Assembly (NCBI GenBank): GCA_963787035.1
Contig: CAWBBN010000022.1
Coordinates: 434,001 to 498,000, forward strand
Direction of reading: 5' to 3'
DNA length: 64,000 nucleotides
Source of the DNA: JAENWD01 sp963787035
GTDB taxonomy: Bacteria; Acidobacteriota; Vicinamibacteria; Vicinamibacterales; JAENWD01
The position numbers and the translations under genes are program-made. Positions 10,719 to 23,323 of the stretch are shown piece after piece. The first letter of the stretch is position 1. Every line of letters starts with the position of its first letter. The notes beneath the pieces are model-generated. The model saw only the letters and a program-made list of their open reading frames with translations. It was not told where the DNA came from and searched no databases.

Positions 10719-10730
10719 TATACTCCGGCC
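10719..10730 (+). promoter_or_regulatory. Putative -10 TATACT of a leaderless promoter
   Basis: TATACT at 10719-10724 is followed by six bases and then the GTG at 10731, so transcription would start at or within a base or two of the start codon. There is no good -35 hexamer. The same spacing recurs upstream of several other genes here. Confidence 0.45.
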
Positions 10731-13677
<2,947 letters not shown>

Positions 13678-13837
13678 TCAGTCAAAGGGTTGGCTGGATA
13701 CACAGTATCCTGGGCTTTCCCTCACGCGCTCCGCCTGATAACTACACCTAAGTCACACCAATAACTAGACTTACATAGCATTTCACATCTGGACGCGCAA
13801 GCGCGGCAGGCCAATTGATTAACTACCTGGCATCGAG

Positions 13838-14266
13838 GTGCCTGTGACCCAACGGCCTGCTCCCCAGAAGTTGGCAATTTCCGCAACCCGCCGCTCACCG
13901 CGCCGCGGCGCTCGCGTGCCTGTGACCGTGCCGGGCCGACTGACCTGGAAGGACGACCGTGGAATGCCGCGCTTCGCGTCGGTCGTGACGCGCGACGTCA
14001 GCGACGAGGGCGTGTACCTGGAGTGCCGCGGCGGCGAGCCGATTCCGCTCTACCGCCTCGTGTACCTGCAGCTCGAACGGGACGGACGCGAGCACGAGGC
14101 GCTGCCCGACGTGCTGCGCGAAGGCCGCGTGCTGTCGGCCATCTACCGCGTGGGCCCGTCGGAACCCGAAACCGGCTCGCCGTCCGGGTACGCGCTGCGC
14201 CTTCTCGTTGACCCGCGAGCGCTGGCGGGCGCGATGCGGAAGCCCGAGGCCCGGTCGATCGCCTAG
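13838..14266 (+). CDS. PilZ-domain protein
   Basis: A 142-residue protein with the two PilZ signatures for cyclic-di-GMP: an arginine-rich RRSPRRGARVPV segment before the barrel and DVSDEGVYLECRG (D/NxSxxG) inside it. Single-domain PilZ proteins act as c-di-GMP receptors for motility, polysaccharide or secretion. GTG at 13838 is the start used. The 160 bases before it are AT-richer than the surroundings and hold no gene; they probably carry its promoter. It converges on nhaA with overlapping stop codons in one CTAG (14263-14266). Confidence 0.8.
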   Translation: MPVTQRPAPQKLAISATRRSPRRGARVPVTVPGRLTWKDDRGMPRFASVVTRDVSDEGVYLECRGGEPIPLYRLVYLQLERDGREHEALPDVLREGRVLSAIYRVGPSEPETGSPSGYALRLLVDPRALAGAMRKPEARSIA

Positions 14267-15395
14267 TTCGCTCCGTCCGGCCGAAGCGCCCGACCCCAAG
14301 GGCCCAGGCCAGACCCACCGACAGCGGCGCCGCTGCGAAGCTGAAGAGCGCGCCCATCTTCACCTCCTCGAGCAAGGCTCCATCCGGAAACGCGGCCGTC
14401 GCGAAGAAGAGCGCGACCGTGAAACCAATCGCCGCGACAGTGCCCGCGACAAGCACGTCGCCGGCCGAGATCCCGCGATCGATCTCCAGCGACAGCGCGC
14501 GCCCCAGCCAGGTCGTGAGGCCGATCCCGAGCGGCTTCCCGATGAGGATCGCGGCCAGAACGAGCCACGTGCCTCGGCCGGACCCGCCAAACGGCACGCC
14601 GGCATTCACGAGACCGAACGCCCCGAGCACGATCTCGACGGGCCGGTGCCACCAGTGCTCGAATCGATTCAGCGTGTCGGGCTGGAGCTCCTCTTCCGCA
14701 TCGAGCACGCCCAGATCCCTCGGGGCGTGCGGCATGAAGGGGACGATCGGAACCATCGCGAGCGCCGGATGAAGGCCGCCGCGAAACAGCGCCAGCCATG
14801 ACAGCGCGCCCGCCCCCAGCACGTACGGCCAGAAGCTCGCGACGTTTCGCCGTCGGAGCGCCCAGGCCAGGCCGAGCGCGGCGGCCATCAGGAGCGCGCC
14901 CTCGCCGAGCCGCAGCGGGCCGCTCGGATAGAACGCCGCCAGCACGATCAGCCCCATCGCATCGTCGGCGATCGCCAGCATCAGGAGGAACGGGACCGCC
15001 GGATGCCGCGGCCCGAAGATGGCGCGCGCGATGAGCGCGCTGAACGCGATGTCGGTCGCGCACGGGATGGCCCAGCCGTTGAGCAGCTCTGGCTGGCCCC
15101 ACCTCGACGCGAGCAGCACGAACGTCGCCGCGGGCCCAACCATCCCGCCGGCCGCCGCGAGCAGCGGCAATCCAGCCGTTTTCATCGACGACAGCGGGCC
15201 GCCGGGCAGCGTCGCCTCGAAGACCTCCTTGGCGGCAATGGCGAAGAAGAACACCATGCCGATGTCGTTGACCCAGAAGTGGAGCGCGTGCTCGAAGGGG
15301 GCGTAGGTGTGCGGCGCCAGGTTGGCCCAGACGAGCGCGGCCAGCGTGCCGCCCATCAGCAGCTGCGACTTGCCGAAGAAGAGCCGCGAGATCAC
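14263..15395 (-). CDS. nhaA: Na+/H+ antiporter NhaA
   Basis: Multi-helix inner-membrane antiporter of about 377 residues. The ion-site aspartates appear in PCATDIAFSALIA and in LMLAIADDAMGLIVLA, matching D133 and D163/D164 of E. coli NhaA. The GTG at 15395 overlaps the gnd stop as GTGA. A frameshift near 14300 is inferred, because the un-shifted frame would read on through the whole convergent PilZ gene, whereas the shifted frame ends at a TAG sharing CTAG with the PilZ stop. It is last in the rpiB-pgi-gnd-nhaA operon. Confidence 0.88.
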
Positions 15396-16375
15396 GGCGT
15401 CTTCGGCGGTTCGACGTGCCCGCCGAACTGCTTGCGCATGGCCGACAGAAGCTTTTCGGCGAAGGTGTGATCCTGCCGCGACCGGAACCGCGCGTAGAGC
15501 GAGGCCGACAGCACGTCGGCCGGGACGGCTTCTTCGATGGCCGCCAGCAGCGTCCAGCGGCCTTCGCCCGAGTCCTGGACGAAGCCGGTGTAGGTGTCGA
15601 GGCGCGGGTCTTCGGCCAGCGCGATGGCCGTCAGATCCAGCAGCCACGACGCGACGACGCTGCCGCGACGCCAGAGCTCCGCGACGTCGGCGAGATCGAA
15701 GTTGTAGCGGTGATCGGCCTGGACCGAGTCGTCGCCGGCGTGGCGCAGGATGTCGAAGCCCTCGGCGTACGCCTGCATCAGGCCGTACTCGATGCCGTTG
15801 TGGATCATCTTGACGAAGTGGCCGGCGCCCGACGGGCCGCAGTGGAGGTATCCGAGCTGCGCGGTGCTGGCCTTGCCGTCGCGTCCCCGCGAATTCGGAA
15901 TGCCCGACTCGCCAGGCGCGAGGCTGCGGAAGATCGGCTCGAGGCGCGAGACGGCTTCCTTCGGCCCGCCGACCATCAGGCAGTAGCCGCGCTCGGCGCC
16001 CCACACGCCGCCGCTCGTGCCGGCGTCGACGTAGTGCACGCCTTTCGGCATGAGCGCCTTCGCGCGGCGCACGTCGTCTTTGAACCAGGAGTTCCCGCCG
16101 TCGATGATCGCGTCGCCCGGGCTCAGGAGATCGCCGAGCGTCATCACGGTCTTCTCCGTCGGATCTCCGGCGGGCACCATCACCCAGACCGCGCGGGGAG
16201 GGGTCAGCGCCTTGACGAGATCGGCCAGCGACGCGGCGCCTGTGGCGCCTTCCTTCGCGAGGCCCTCAATCGCCGCCGGATTCAGATCGGTCACCGCGCA
16301 CTCGTGTCCGGCCTGCATGAGGCGCCGCACCATGTTGGCGCCCATCCTTCCGAGTCCGACCATTCCCAGCTGCAT
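15392..16375 (-). CDS. gnd: 6-phosphogluconate dehydrogenase, short decarboxylating form
   Basis: Oxidative decarboxylation of 6-phosphogluconate to ribulose 5-phosphate. The Rossmann motif GLGRMGANMVRR opens the protein; IIDGGNSWFKDD, DAGTSGGVWGAERGYCLM and the catalytic HFVKMIHNGIEYGLMQA follow. At 327 residues it is the short, usually NAD-preferring GndA/YqeC type and not the 470-residue form. Frame is intact. It sits between pgi and nhaA in a pentose-phosphate operon; a heptamer array lies just upstream at 16395-16427. Confidence 0.92.
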   Translation of the reverse strand: MQLGMVGLGRMGANMVRRLMQAGHECAVTDLNPAAIEGLAKEGATGAASLADLVKALTPPRAVWVMVPAGDPTEKTVMTLGDLLSPGDAIIDGGNSWFKDDVRRAKALMPKGVHYVDAGTSGGVWGAERGYCLMVGGPKEAVSRLEPIFRSLAPGESGIPNSRGRDGKASTAQLGYLHCGPSGAGHFVKMIHNGIEYGLMQAYAEGFDILRHAGDDSVQADHRYNFDLADVAELWRRGSVVASWLLDLTAIALAEDPRLDTYTGFVQDSGEGRWTLLAAIEEAVPADVLSASLYARFRSRQDHTFAEKLLSAMRKQFGGHVEPPKTP

Positions 16376-16394
16376 GTCGAGGCCTCGATGAAAT

Positions 16395-16427
16395 GGAAAT
16401 AGGGAATAGGGAATAGGGAATAGGGAA
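16395..16427. repeat. GGGAATA heptamer array
   Basis: Between the gnd start and the pgi stop the plus strand reads GGAAATA then three perfect copies of GGGAATA and a final GGGAA. The same heptamer occurs in inverted orientation in the convergent gap at 61043-61150. Confidence 0.75.
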
Positions 16428-16460
16428 AGAGAGCGCGGCGCGCGCCGATATGTAGAAGCT

Positions 16461-18191
16461 CTAGGTATCAGCGGGCGCGAGCACGCCGGCGACGAGTCGG
16501 TCCAGCGTCTCGAGCCCGGCGAGCACGTCGGCGCCGAGGTGGACGCGCAGCGCGCGACGTTTGCGATCGACGAGCACCTGGAAGTCTCCGCGCGCCTGCG
16601 CGGACTTCACGGTGCCGAACGAGTACCGGGCGCCAGGCACCGGCAGGTCGCGGGCATCGTCGCACGTCACCTGCAGGAAGACACCGGTGTTCGGGCCGCC
16701 CTTGTAGGCCTGCCCCGTCGAGTGCAGGAAGCGCGGGCCAAAGCCGAGGCACGTGGCGACGCCCGCGTGCTCGCGCACGCGGTGACGCAGGCGGCTCAAG
16801 ACGGCCTCGTGCGCCGGCGTCATGGGCACGTAGGCGAGCAGCGCGAAATAATCACCGGCGCCGAGTCGCGAGAGATGCGCGGCCAGCCACGCCGAGGCCG
16901 TCGGCGCCGTGGCGCTCGACGCGAGCGCTTCGTGATTCGCCGCGTCGGTGAAGAAGCGCAGGCCCTCATCGACGACGGCGGGCGTCTCGGCGGGCAGGCG
17001 GCCCGTCGCCTCGAAGTCGGTCGTCAGCTTGCGCGTTTCGATCTTGCTGGCCTCGACGTCCGGCTGATCGAACGGGTTGATGCCCATCACCGACCCGGCG
17101 ACGGCCGTCGCAATCTCCCAGCGGAAGAACTCCCCCGCCAGCGCGTACGGCTCGGCGACGTCGAGGCGCACGACGGGACGTCCCGCGGTCACCAGGCCCT
17201 CGACGGCGGCATCCTGCTCGTCCTCCGGCGCGGAGGCGAGACGAACGTACGCAAACACGCGATCGGTGCTGTAGTGCGACGGGGCCTGCAGCGTCTCGCG
17301 ATCGACGGGGATGATCGCGCGCCCGTTCTTGCCGGTGGACTCCGCGATGAGCTGTTCGAGCCAGGCGCCGAAGTCGTAGATGCGCGGCGAGACGATGAGC
17401 GTGAGCTTGTCGACGCCACGCACGGCGCAGCTGCCGAGCAGCAGCCCGAGCGAGACGCCCGGGTTCAGCATCGCCGGGCGATCGGCCCGGCATGCCTCGG
17501 CCATCGCCGCCGCGCTCGCGTGCCAGCGGCTGAGGTCGAGCCCCATCGCCGCCGCGGGCACGGTGCCGAAGGGCGAAAGCGCGGAATAGCGTCCGCCGAT
17601 GCTCGGCACACCGGCGAAGGTGCGACGGAAGCCGTCGCGCGCGGCGACGGTCTCGAGCTTCGATCCCGGATCGGTAATCGCGATGAAGTGTCGGCCGGCA
17701 TTCGCGGCGCCGACGGCCTCCACCATGCGCTGATAGAAGTACGCGTGAAAGATGTTGGGCTCGAGCGTCGATCCCGACTTGCTGGCGACGATGACGAGGG
17801 TGCGCGAGAGGTCGACGCTCGCGTCGACCGCGGCGACCTGCGCGGGATCGGTCGAGTCGAGCACATGGACGCGAGGACCGCCGGGCAGCTGTCCGAATGT
17901 CTCGCTGAGCACCTCGGGACACAGACTCGATCCGCCCATCCCGAGCAGGAGCACGTGACGCAGCCCGTCGCTTCGCACCTCGGCGCCGAAGGCCTGCAGC
18001 GACGCCAGCTCGCGGGCGAGGTCCTCAGGCGCGCTCAGCCAGCCGAGCCACTTGCTCTCGTCGGCGCTCGTCCAGAGCGAGGCGTCCTTCTTCCAGAGCC
18101 GTGCCGTGTTGCTCGACGCGTCCCACGCGGCGGCGGCCGCGACGAGCTCACCACGCAGCGGCTCGGCGATGGCGTCGAAGGTGCCGCTCAT
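16461..18191 (-). CDS. pgi: Glucose-6-phosphate isomerase related to the PGI half of transaldolase-PGI fusions
   Basis: Interconverts glucose 6-phosphate and fructose 6-phosphate. SIS-domain motifs are seen: LLLGMGGSSLCPEVL, VIVASKSGSTLEPN, GRYSALSPFG, and HSTGQAYKGGPNTGVF near the end. Intact at 576 codons. The spacing resembles the C-terminal half of bifunctional transaldolase/PGI proteins, but no transaldolase part is attached or adjacent. The ATG at 18191 overlaps the rpiB stop by four bases, so the two are translationally coupled. Confidence 0.88.
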   Translation of the reverse strand: MSGTFDAIAEPLRGELVAAAAAWDASSNTARLWKKDASLWTSADESKWLGWLSAPEDLARELASLQAFGAEVRSDGLRHVLLLGMGGSSLCPEVLSETFGQLPGGPRVHVLDSTDPAQVAAVDASVDLSRTLVIVASKSGSTLEPNIFHAYFYQRMVEAVGAANAGRHFIAITDPGSKLETVAARDGFRRTFAGVPSIGGRYSALSPFGTVPAAAMGLDLSRWHASAAAMAEACRADRPAMLNPGVSLGLLLGSCAVRGVDKLTLIVSPRIYDFGAWLEQLIAESTGKNGRAIIPVDRETLQAPSHYSTDRVFAYVRLASAPEDEQDAAVEGLVTAGRPVVRLDVAEPYALAGEFFRWEIATAVAGSVMGINPFDQPDVEASKIETRKLTTDFEATGRLPAETPAVVDEGLRFFTDAANHEALASSATAPTASAWLAAHLSRLGAGDYFALLAYVPMTPAHEAVLSRLRHRVREHAGVATCLGFGPRFLHSTGQAYKGGPNTGVFLQVTCDDARDLPVPGARYSFGTVKSAQARGDFQVLVDRKRRALRVHLGADVLAGLETLDRLVAGVLAPADT

Positions 18192-18646
18192 CGCGAGGCG
18201 CCTTCCTCGATTTCGAGCGCGTGTACCTTCTGCAGCCGGCGCACGTGCCGCTCGGCGCCGGTGAAGCGCGCGTTGAGAAAGGCGGTGACGAGGGCTTCGG
18301 CGAGCGCCGGGCCAATCACGCGCGCGCCGAGCACGAGCACGTTCGTGTCGTCGTGCAGCACGCCCTGCGCGGCCGAGTACGTGTCGTGGCAGAGGCCCGC
18401 GCGAACACCGCGCAGCTTGTTGGCGGCGATCGCGGCGCCGACGCCACTGCCGCAGACGACGAGCCCGCGCTCGACGCGGCCGTCGACGACAGCGCGACCG
18501 ACGGCAGCCGCGAAGTCGGGGTAATCCACCGGCGCGGTCGAGTCGGTGCCGAAGTCGGTGATCTCGTGTCCCTGCTCGCGCAGCCACTGCGCGAGGTGCT
18601 GCTTCATCTCGAAGCCTGCGTGGTCGGCGCCAACTCCGATGCGCAT
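18188..18646 (-). CDS. rpiB: Ribose-5-phosphate isomerase B
   Basis: Interconverts ribulose 5-phosphate and ribose 5-phosphate. MRIGVGADHAGFEMKQHL and VVCGSGVGAAIAANKLRG are the RpiB/LacAB signatures, with the active-site Cys in VVCGSG; the His of CHDTYSA also fits. The start at 18646 gives the standard N-terminus and 152 residues. A TATCCT about nine bases before the ATG could be the -10 of a nearly leaderless transcript. First gene of the rpiB-pgi-gnd-nhaA operon; divergent from pgl. Confidence 0.93.
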   Translation of the reverse strand: MRIGVGADHAGFEMKQHLAQWLREQGHEITDFGTDSTAPVDYPDFAAAVGRAVVDGRVERGLVVCGSGVGAAIAANKLRGVRAGLCHDTYSAAQGVLHDDTNVLVLGARVIGPALAEALVTAFLNARFTGAERHVRRLQKVHALEIEEGASR

Positions 18647-18696
18647 CGTGTTGGGGAGGATAGCATGAGCGCCCGGCGCGACGCGGCCGGCTGCGC

Positions 18697-18708
18697 TACA
18701 CTCGCCGC
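18697..18708 (+). promoter_or_regulatory. Putative -10 TACACT of a leaderless promoter
   Basis: TACACT at 18697-18702 lies six bases before the GTG of pgl at 18709, the same geometry as at 10719. It is in the divergent gap with rpiB. Confidence 0.4.
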
Positions 18709-19432
18709 GTGACGTGTGATGAGGTCGCCGCCGAGGCGGCCGCCGCATTTGACGTGCGTGTGACGGAGACGCTGCAGCGTCAGGCGCGCTTCGCCGTCGC
18801 GGTGCCCGGGGGATCCGTGGCGAGGACCGTCTTCCCGCGACTGGCCGAGCTGTCGCTGCCCTGGGATCGCGTCGATCTCACGTTCGTCGACGAGCGCGTC
18901 GTGCCCGTCATCGGATCCGGACTCGAACCGCGGCGCCGCCGAGGCCGAGTGGATCGATCGACTCGGCGCGACGCGGCCACGGATCATCGCGCCTCCGGTG
19001 GAGCGCGTCGATCCCGATGTCGTCGCTGCAGGCTGGCAGTTGTCGCTGGTCGACGCGCTTGGATCACCGCCGCGCCTCGACCTCGCGATCCTCGGCATGG
19101 GATCCGACGGCCACGTCGCGTCGCTCTTCGCGGGCCATCCGCTGCTCGATCGCCGCGGCGCGTGGACGGCCGGCCTCGCGGACTCGCCGAAGCCGCCGCC
19201 CGCGCGCGTCACGCTGACGCTCGACGCGCTGGCCGCTGCCTCGGAGATCTGGGTGGTCGCGTTCGGTCGTGAGAAAGCCGCCGCCGTCGCCGACGCGCGC
19301 GACAACCCGGCGAGTCAGTTGCCGGTCGCGATCGTCGCGCGCGCCGCGCGCCGCGTGCAGTGGTTCCTTGACGACGACGCCGACCGGCGCCGTGAAATCC
19401 GCGGCGACGCTTCCACTAGTTGCCGGGGCTGA
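18709..19432 (+). CDS. pgl: 6-phosphogluconolactonase
   Basis: Hydrolyses 6-phosphogluconolactone to 6-phosphogluconate. The N-terminal half holds FAVAVPGGSVARTVFPRLAE and DLTFVDERVVP, the C-terminal half LAILGMGSDGHVASLFAGHP, the family signature. One frameshift near 18920, where an extra G in the conserved DER-to-SN segment would account for the shift. It is divergent from rpiB-pgi-gnd, completing most of a pentose-phosphate cluster (no zwf is seen). The final TGA at 19430-19432 belongs to a palindromic repeat. Confidence 0.88.
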
Positions 19433-19967
19433 AGCCCCGGCCTACTGTCTGACGCCTGTCCTCCGTGAGCCTGTCGCTCTCCGTACGTAGGCCTGTCGCT
19501 CTCCGTACGTAGGCCGGGGCTTCAGCCCCGGCGTCGTCATGCTCGCGCGCCTTCAGCAGGTCCCGAATCTCGGCCAGCAGCCTTTCCTGCGGCGGCGGCT
19601 CGGCCGGCGGAGGCGGCGTCGTGCGCCGAGCGGCATTCATGCCCTTCACGAGAACGAACATCGAGAGGGCAACGAAGACGAAGTTGATGATCGTGTTGAT
19701 GAAGACGCCGATGTTGAGGGTGATCGCGCCAGCGGCCTTGGCGATCGGCGACGCTGGCGTACGGCGGCGGCGGCCTTCGCGCCTGCCTTGAGCAGGACGA
19801 ACAGGTTCGCGAAGTCCACGCCGCCGAGCAGCATGCCGACTGGGCGGCATGATGACGTCGTTGACGAACGAGGTGACGATCGCTCCGAAGGCGGCGCCGA
19901 GGATCAGGCCGACGGCCAGATCGACGACGTTTCCGCGCATCGCGAACTCGCGAAACTCCTTCAGCAT
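19416..19967 (-). CDS. mscL: Large-conductance mechanosensitive channel
   Basis: MLKEFREFAMRGNVVDLAVG and GAAFGAIVTSFVNDVIMPP are the N-terminal helix and first membrane span of MscL; GAITLNIGVFINTIINFVFV and the VALSMFVLVKGMN stretch are the second span, followed by the cytoplasmic helix ERLLAEIRDLLKARE. Two compensating frameshifts near 19850 and 19755 put the loop (GMLLGGVDFANLFV) in another frame. The normal protein probably ends soon after RDLLK, near 19540; the open frame continues through the palindromic repeats to 19416, giving an unconserved tail. Confidence 0.88.
   Translation of the reverse strand: MLKEFREFAMRGNVVDLAVGLILGAAFGAIVTSFVNDVIMPPSRHAARRRGLREPVRPAQGRREGRRRRTPASPIAKAAGAITLNIGVFINTIINFVFVALSMFVLVKGMNAARRTTPPPPAEPPPQERLLAEIRDLLKAREHDDAGAEAPAYVRRATGLRTESDRLTEDRRQTVGRGFSPGN
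19423..19531. repeat. Inverted pair of CTGAAG palindromes around a 22-bp tandem repeat
   Basis: CCGGGGCTGAAGCCCCGG followed by CCTAC occupies 19423-19445, and its reverse complement occupies 19509-19531. Between them a 22-base unit is present twice in perfect tandem (19469-19490 and 19491-19512), with a degenerate third piece from 19454. The block sits between convergent pgl and mscL; the first palindrome supplies the pgl stop codon and the block is read through in the mscL frame. Confidence 0.85.
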
Positions 19968-20006
19968 GCGGCTCCTCCTCGAAACGGTCGCGGCGTGCCC
20001 GCCGGA

Positions 20007-20457
20007 TCACCCGAGCTGCGCGGGGATCGACGCCAGGTACTCGGCGAATCGTTCGTTGTACAGTGCTCCCGGCCTGCGTGCCCGCAGCCGCTCGACGGCG
20101 GCCGGACCGTCGAACCCGAGTTCGGTCAAAATGAGCCCGGCGACCAGCGCCGAGCGGTTGTATCCCATGCTGCAGTGCGCGAGCACCTTCTGCCCCGACG
20201 CGAATCAGCCGCGCGCCCAGCGACGCGATGGCGTGCAGGCGGGTCAGGTCGGGCAGCTCTTCGTCGTAGATGTGATGGTAGATGTACAGGATGTGGCCGG
20301 GCCTCGTGGAAACGCCGGCGTCGAGCGTGCCTTCCAGGTCGATGATGACCTCGATGCCGAGCGCGTGGACCGGCGCCCAGTCGGTGATCACCGGCGAGAT
20401 GAACAGCTTTCCGTCATCGTCGATCGGGATGAGGTCGGTGGCCAGCGGATCGATCAT
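20007..20457 (-). CDS. Dual-specificity protein phosphatase
   Basis: Cysteine phosphatase of about 149 residues. The active-site loop VLAHCSMGYNRSA (HCx5R) follows a frameshift near 20200. The N-terminal part ITDWAPVHALGIEVIIDLEG resembles the substrate-binding half of eukaryotic-like dual-specificity phosphatases. The stop is at 20007 after NERFAEYLASIPAQLG. A TATACA at 20503-20498, about 40 bases upstream, may be its -10. Divergent from the large secreted protein. Confidence 0.78.
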
Positions 20458-20496
20458 GCGCCCTCGGACCGGATCGTGATCGTCCGGCGTCGGTCA

Positions 20497-23323
20497 GTGT
20501 ATACCGGCCATCGCAGGCCGTCGTGGATCCTCGCGCTGGCATGGCTCGCCGCCTGCCTCGGCTGGGGCGTCCCGGCGCACGCCGAAGACGCCTGGCCGCT
20601 CGTGACGCTGCCGGGCGGCCGCGCGACGCTGCTGCCGTCGCTCGGTCTCGCCGCCGATCTGCCGCGCGCGATGGTGGTCGGCGAGATCATCCGCACGGTC
20701 TACCCCGCTCGCGACGCGCGAGGCCGCCTGCACGTGGCCTTGACGACGTACTTCGCGGCGCCGCCGACGGAAGGCGACGAGACGGTGCCGCTGCCGATGC
20801 CGCTCGAGTTCTGGCAGAAGCACGTCGTCGGACGCGCGGTGCCCGAACGCGAGCTGCTGGGCGCCATCCTGTCGGACCGGCGCGCGTCGCTCATCTGCTA
20901 TGGCCTGCTCGGCGTCGACGCCGAGACGCGCGCCTTCATCCTGGCGACGCCGTCGATCGTCACCGGCATGACCGAGCGCGACGCCAGCGGGTTTGCGTCG
21001 TTCGCCAACATCGTCCGCGTCAGAAGCGGCGCGCTGGATCTGCCGGGCGGTCCTGACGCAGCGGTTGTCTGGGGAGACCTCCTGGGCACGTCGCCGCAGA
21101 AACCCGCCGACGCGATCCATGCGCTCGTCGTCGGCGACTACGGCCGGTTGCCGTTGTTCGTCGAGGCGATCGACGAGCTCGACCCGGCGCATCTCGCGCT
21201 GGCGATCTCGCCGAGCGAGGTCGACCAGGCCCGCATCGCCCGGCTGCATTCCCTCTACCGCAGCTTCATCGCGGTCGACTACTCCCGCAACCTTTCAGAC
21301 CTGACCTTCCAGAGAGTGCCGCTCGGGCCCGCGGTGATGCTGGCGGCGCTTCCTCCCGGGCAGAATCAGACCGATCGAGGGACCCGAGGACTACTGGCGC
21401 GCGTTGATGGCCAACGTCATCGTCCCTGCGTCGGCCAGCCGACGAGTGGGGCGAATTCGACTTGTCGGTGCCCGCGACGCCGGCCTTCGTGCTCGATCGG
21501 TTCGCGCAGGAACCTCTGCCGGGACGTCGTGAGCTGATCAGCACCGTGTATTTCGTCCAGCGCCTCGTCGCGCGCTTTCCGCAGGTCTCGCTTGCCGACC
21601 GTGTGTTCTTCGGGCACGCGTTTCGCCGGTATGAAGGCCTGCTGCTCACGCTCGAGCGCATCGGCGTGGACGACCTGGAGGTCTGGCGCGCGCTGGTGCA
21701 GCAGGCACGAGCGCTCGACGCACACGCGAGCATCGACGTCGACGTGCTCTGCGCGCTCCTCCAGGCGCCGCTTGCGATGATCGACCGCGCGGTGCAGGTT
21801 GGGACGCTGGACCCGCACACCGCGACGACGCTGCTGGCCGAGTTCGCGCGGATCGATCCGGGAGGGCCAGGGCCCGCGCGCGCAGTCGGCCGGTTCCTCC
21901 TCGACGCGCTCCTTCCCGCGATGACCGCTGCCGCAATCGAAGACGGCGGTCACGAAACCGCGCTGCTCCACGGCCTCGCGGGCCTCTCGCCGGCGGCGCT
22001 GCGCGCGACGCCCGCTCAGAAGATCGTCCGGTGGGAGGACTTCGACTACCGGGTCGATCCCGCTGCGGCCGAGGCGGCGCGCCTGCGCGAGGTGCGCAAT
22101 CGCCAGGGCGGCAACACACTCGACACGGCGCTGGCGATTGTCCGCGCCGAGCTTCTGCTGTCGGCGTCGCCATCGGCCGACCAACCGGCGCGACGCGACT
22201 CGACTGCTCCGCGAGGCACTGACCAGCCTCGAGGCGATGGAGGAAGACGAGCCGACGGCGCCTGCGGACCGTGGACGTGGTCAAGATCGTCGAGCAGGCC
22301 GCGAGCGACGCCGGCAAGTCCGGAGACTCGCGCACCGGCGCCATCGCCGACCGTCTCGCGCGAGCCAGCGAAGCCGCTGCTGGCCGAGACGCTGTCCTCG
22401 ATCGTCTACGCGCTCTGGATCGGCGATCCCGACGGCCAGCCCTTCCTCGGCGGCAACGTCGCGCACCGGCATGACTTCGGGCGGCGCAACGCAAGCGCCG
22501 AAGAGCGCGAGCGCGTGCGCTGGATGGTTCCGGAAGAGACCTACACCGTCGGCGAACCGTGGCACCTCCGAGGGTCGCTGCTCGCCCTCGACATCGGCCT
22601 CGGCCGCCTGGCCCTGCGGCGGACGACGTCGGATCTGCCGCAGTCGCAGCCGCGCATCAACGACGCGGACCGCCGGGCGTTCATCACGTCCCTCGTGCTC
22701 ATGCCTGTCGCTGGCGTCGACCAGGCCTCGGCCGATCGCCTGGTGCAATGGGTCGCGGCCGGCGCCGAAATGGCCGGCAACGGTCACGCCGTCGACGCTC
22801 GAGCGCGATTGGAGATCGGCTGCGGCTCGACGAGCGCCGGCGCGCTGCGGTCCTGTGGACGGCCGAGCACGACGCGCCGAACCTGTCGCGTCTCTTCCTG
22901 CTCTCCGAGCTCGCCTCCCTGGGCCGGCCGCCGGAGCTCGCGATGCCCAAAGGCTGGGGGCCCTCGGAAATTCAGCGGACGGGCTGCTATTGTCTCGGCT
23001 TCGCCGATCCGCCGGCGCCGCAGCGTCCCTCGCTGCAGGGCGCGACCAGCACGGTCGCGTCGGTCATCGCCGACCTGCAGTTGAAGGTGCTGTCCGAGGC
23101 GGCGGCTCTGCACCTGCCGGGATCGCTCGTGCGCGGCATTCACGCGGCGGCGCTCCAGGACTACCTCGACAACGCGCGCCCGGCGTACATCGGCGACTGG
23201 TGGACGCTCGGCGAGCTCGCGCGTACCCTGTCACGGGAGCGCGTCCTCGATTACGTGTCGGCGCTGACGGCGGGCGGTCCGCTCGTCCCCGCGTCCGAGC
23301 GCGCCACCGACGGCAACCAATGA
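20497..23323 (+). CDS. Large secreted protein of unknown function
   Basis: About 940 residues after joining at least four frames (shifts near 21365, 22200, 22275, 22380 and 22850). A signal peptide is clear: SWILALAWLAACLGWG ending at VPAHA-ED. The mature part is rich in Leu/Ala/Arg and predicted helical, with stretches such as WRALMANVIVPAS, FFGHAFRRYEGLLLTLER and ALWIGDPDGQPFLGGNVAHR. I recognise no catalytic motif. GTG at 20497 is my choice because it puts the hydrophobic segment at the N-terminus. Its TGA overlaps the ATG of the next VWFA gene, so the three secreted proteins form one coupled operon. Confidence 0.62.

Noticed and set aside
19423..19531. Insertion-sequence or integron attachment site
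   Set aside because: No transposase or integrase and no target duplication; the pattern fits a dispersed palindromic repeat family better.
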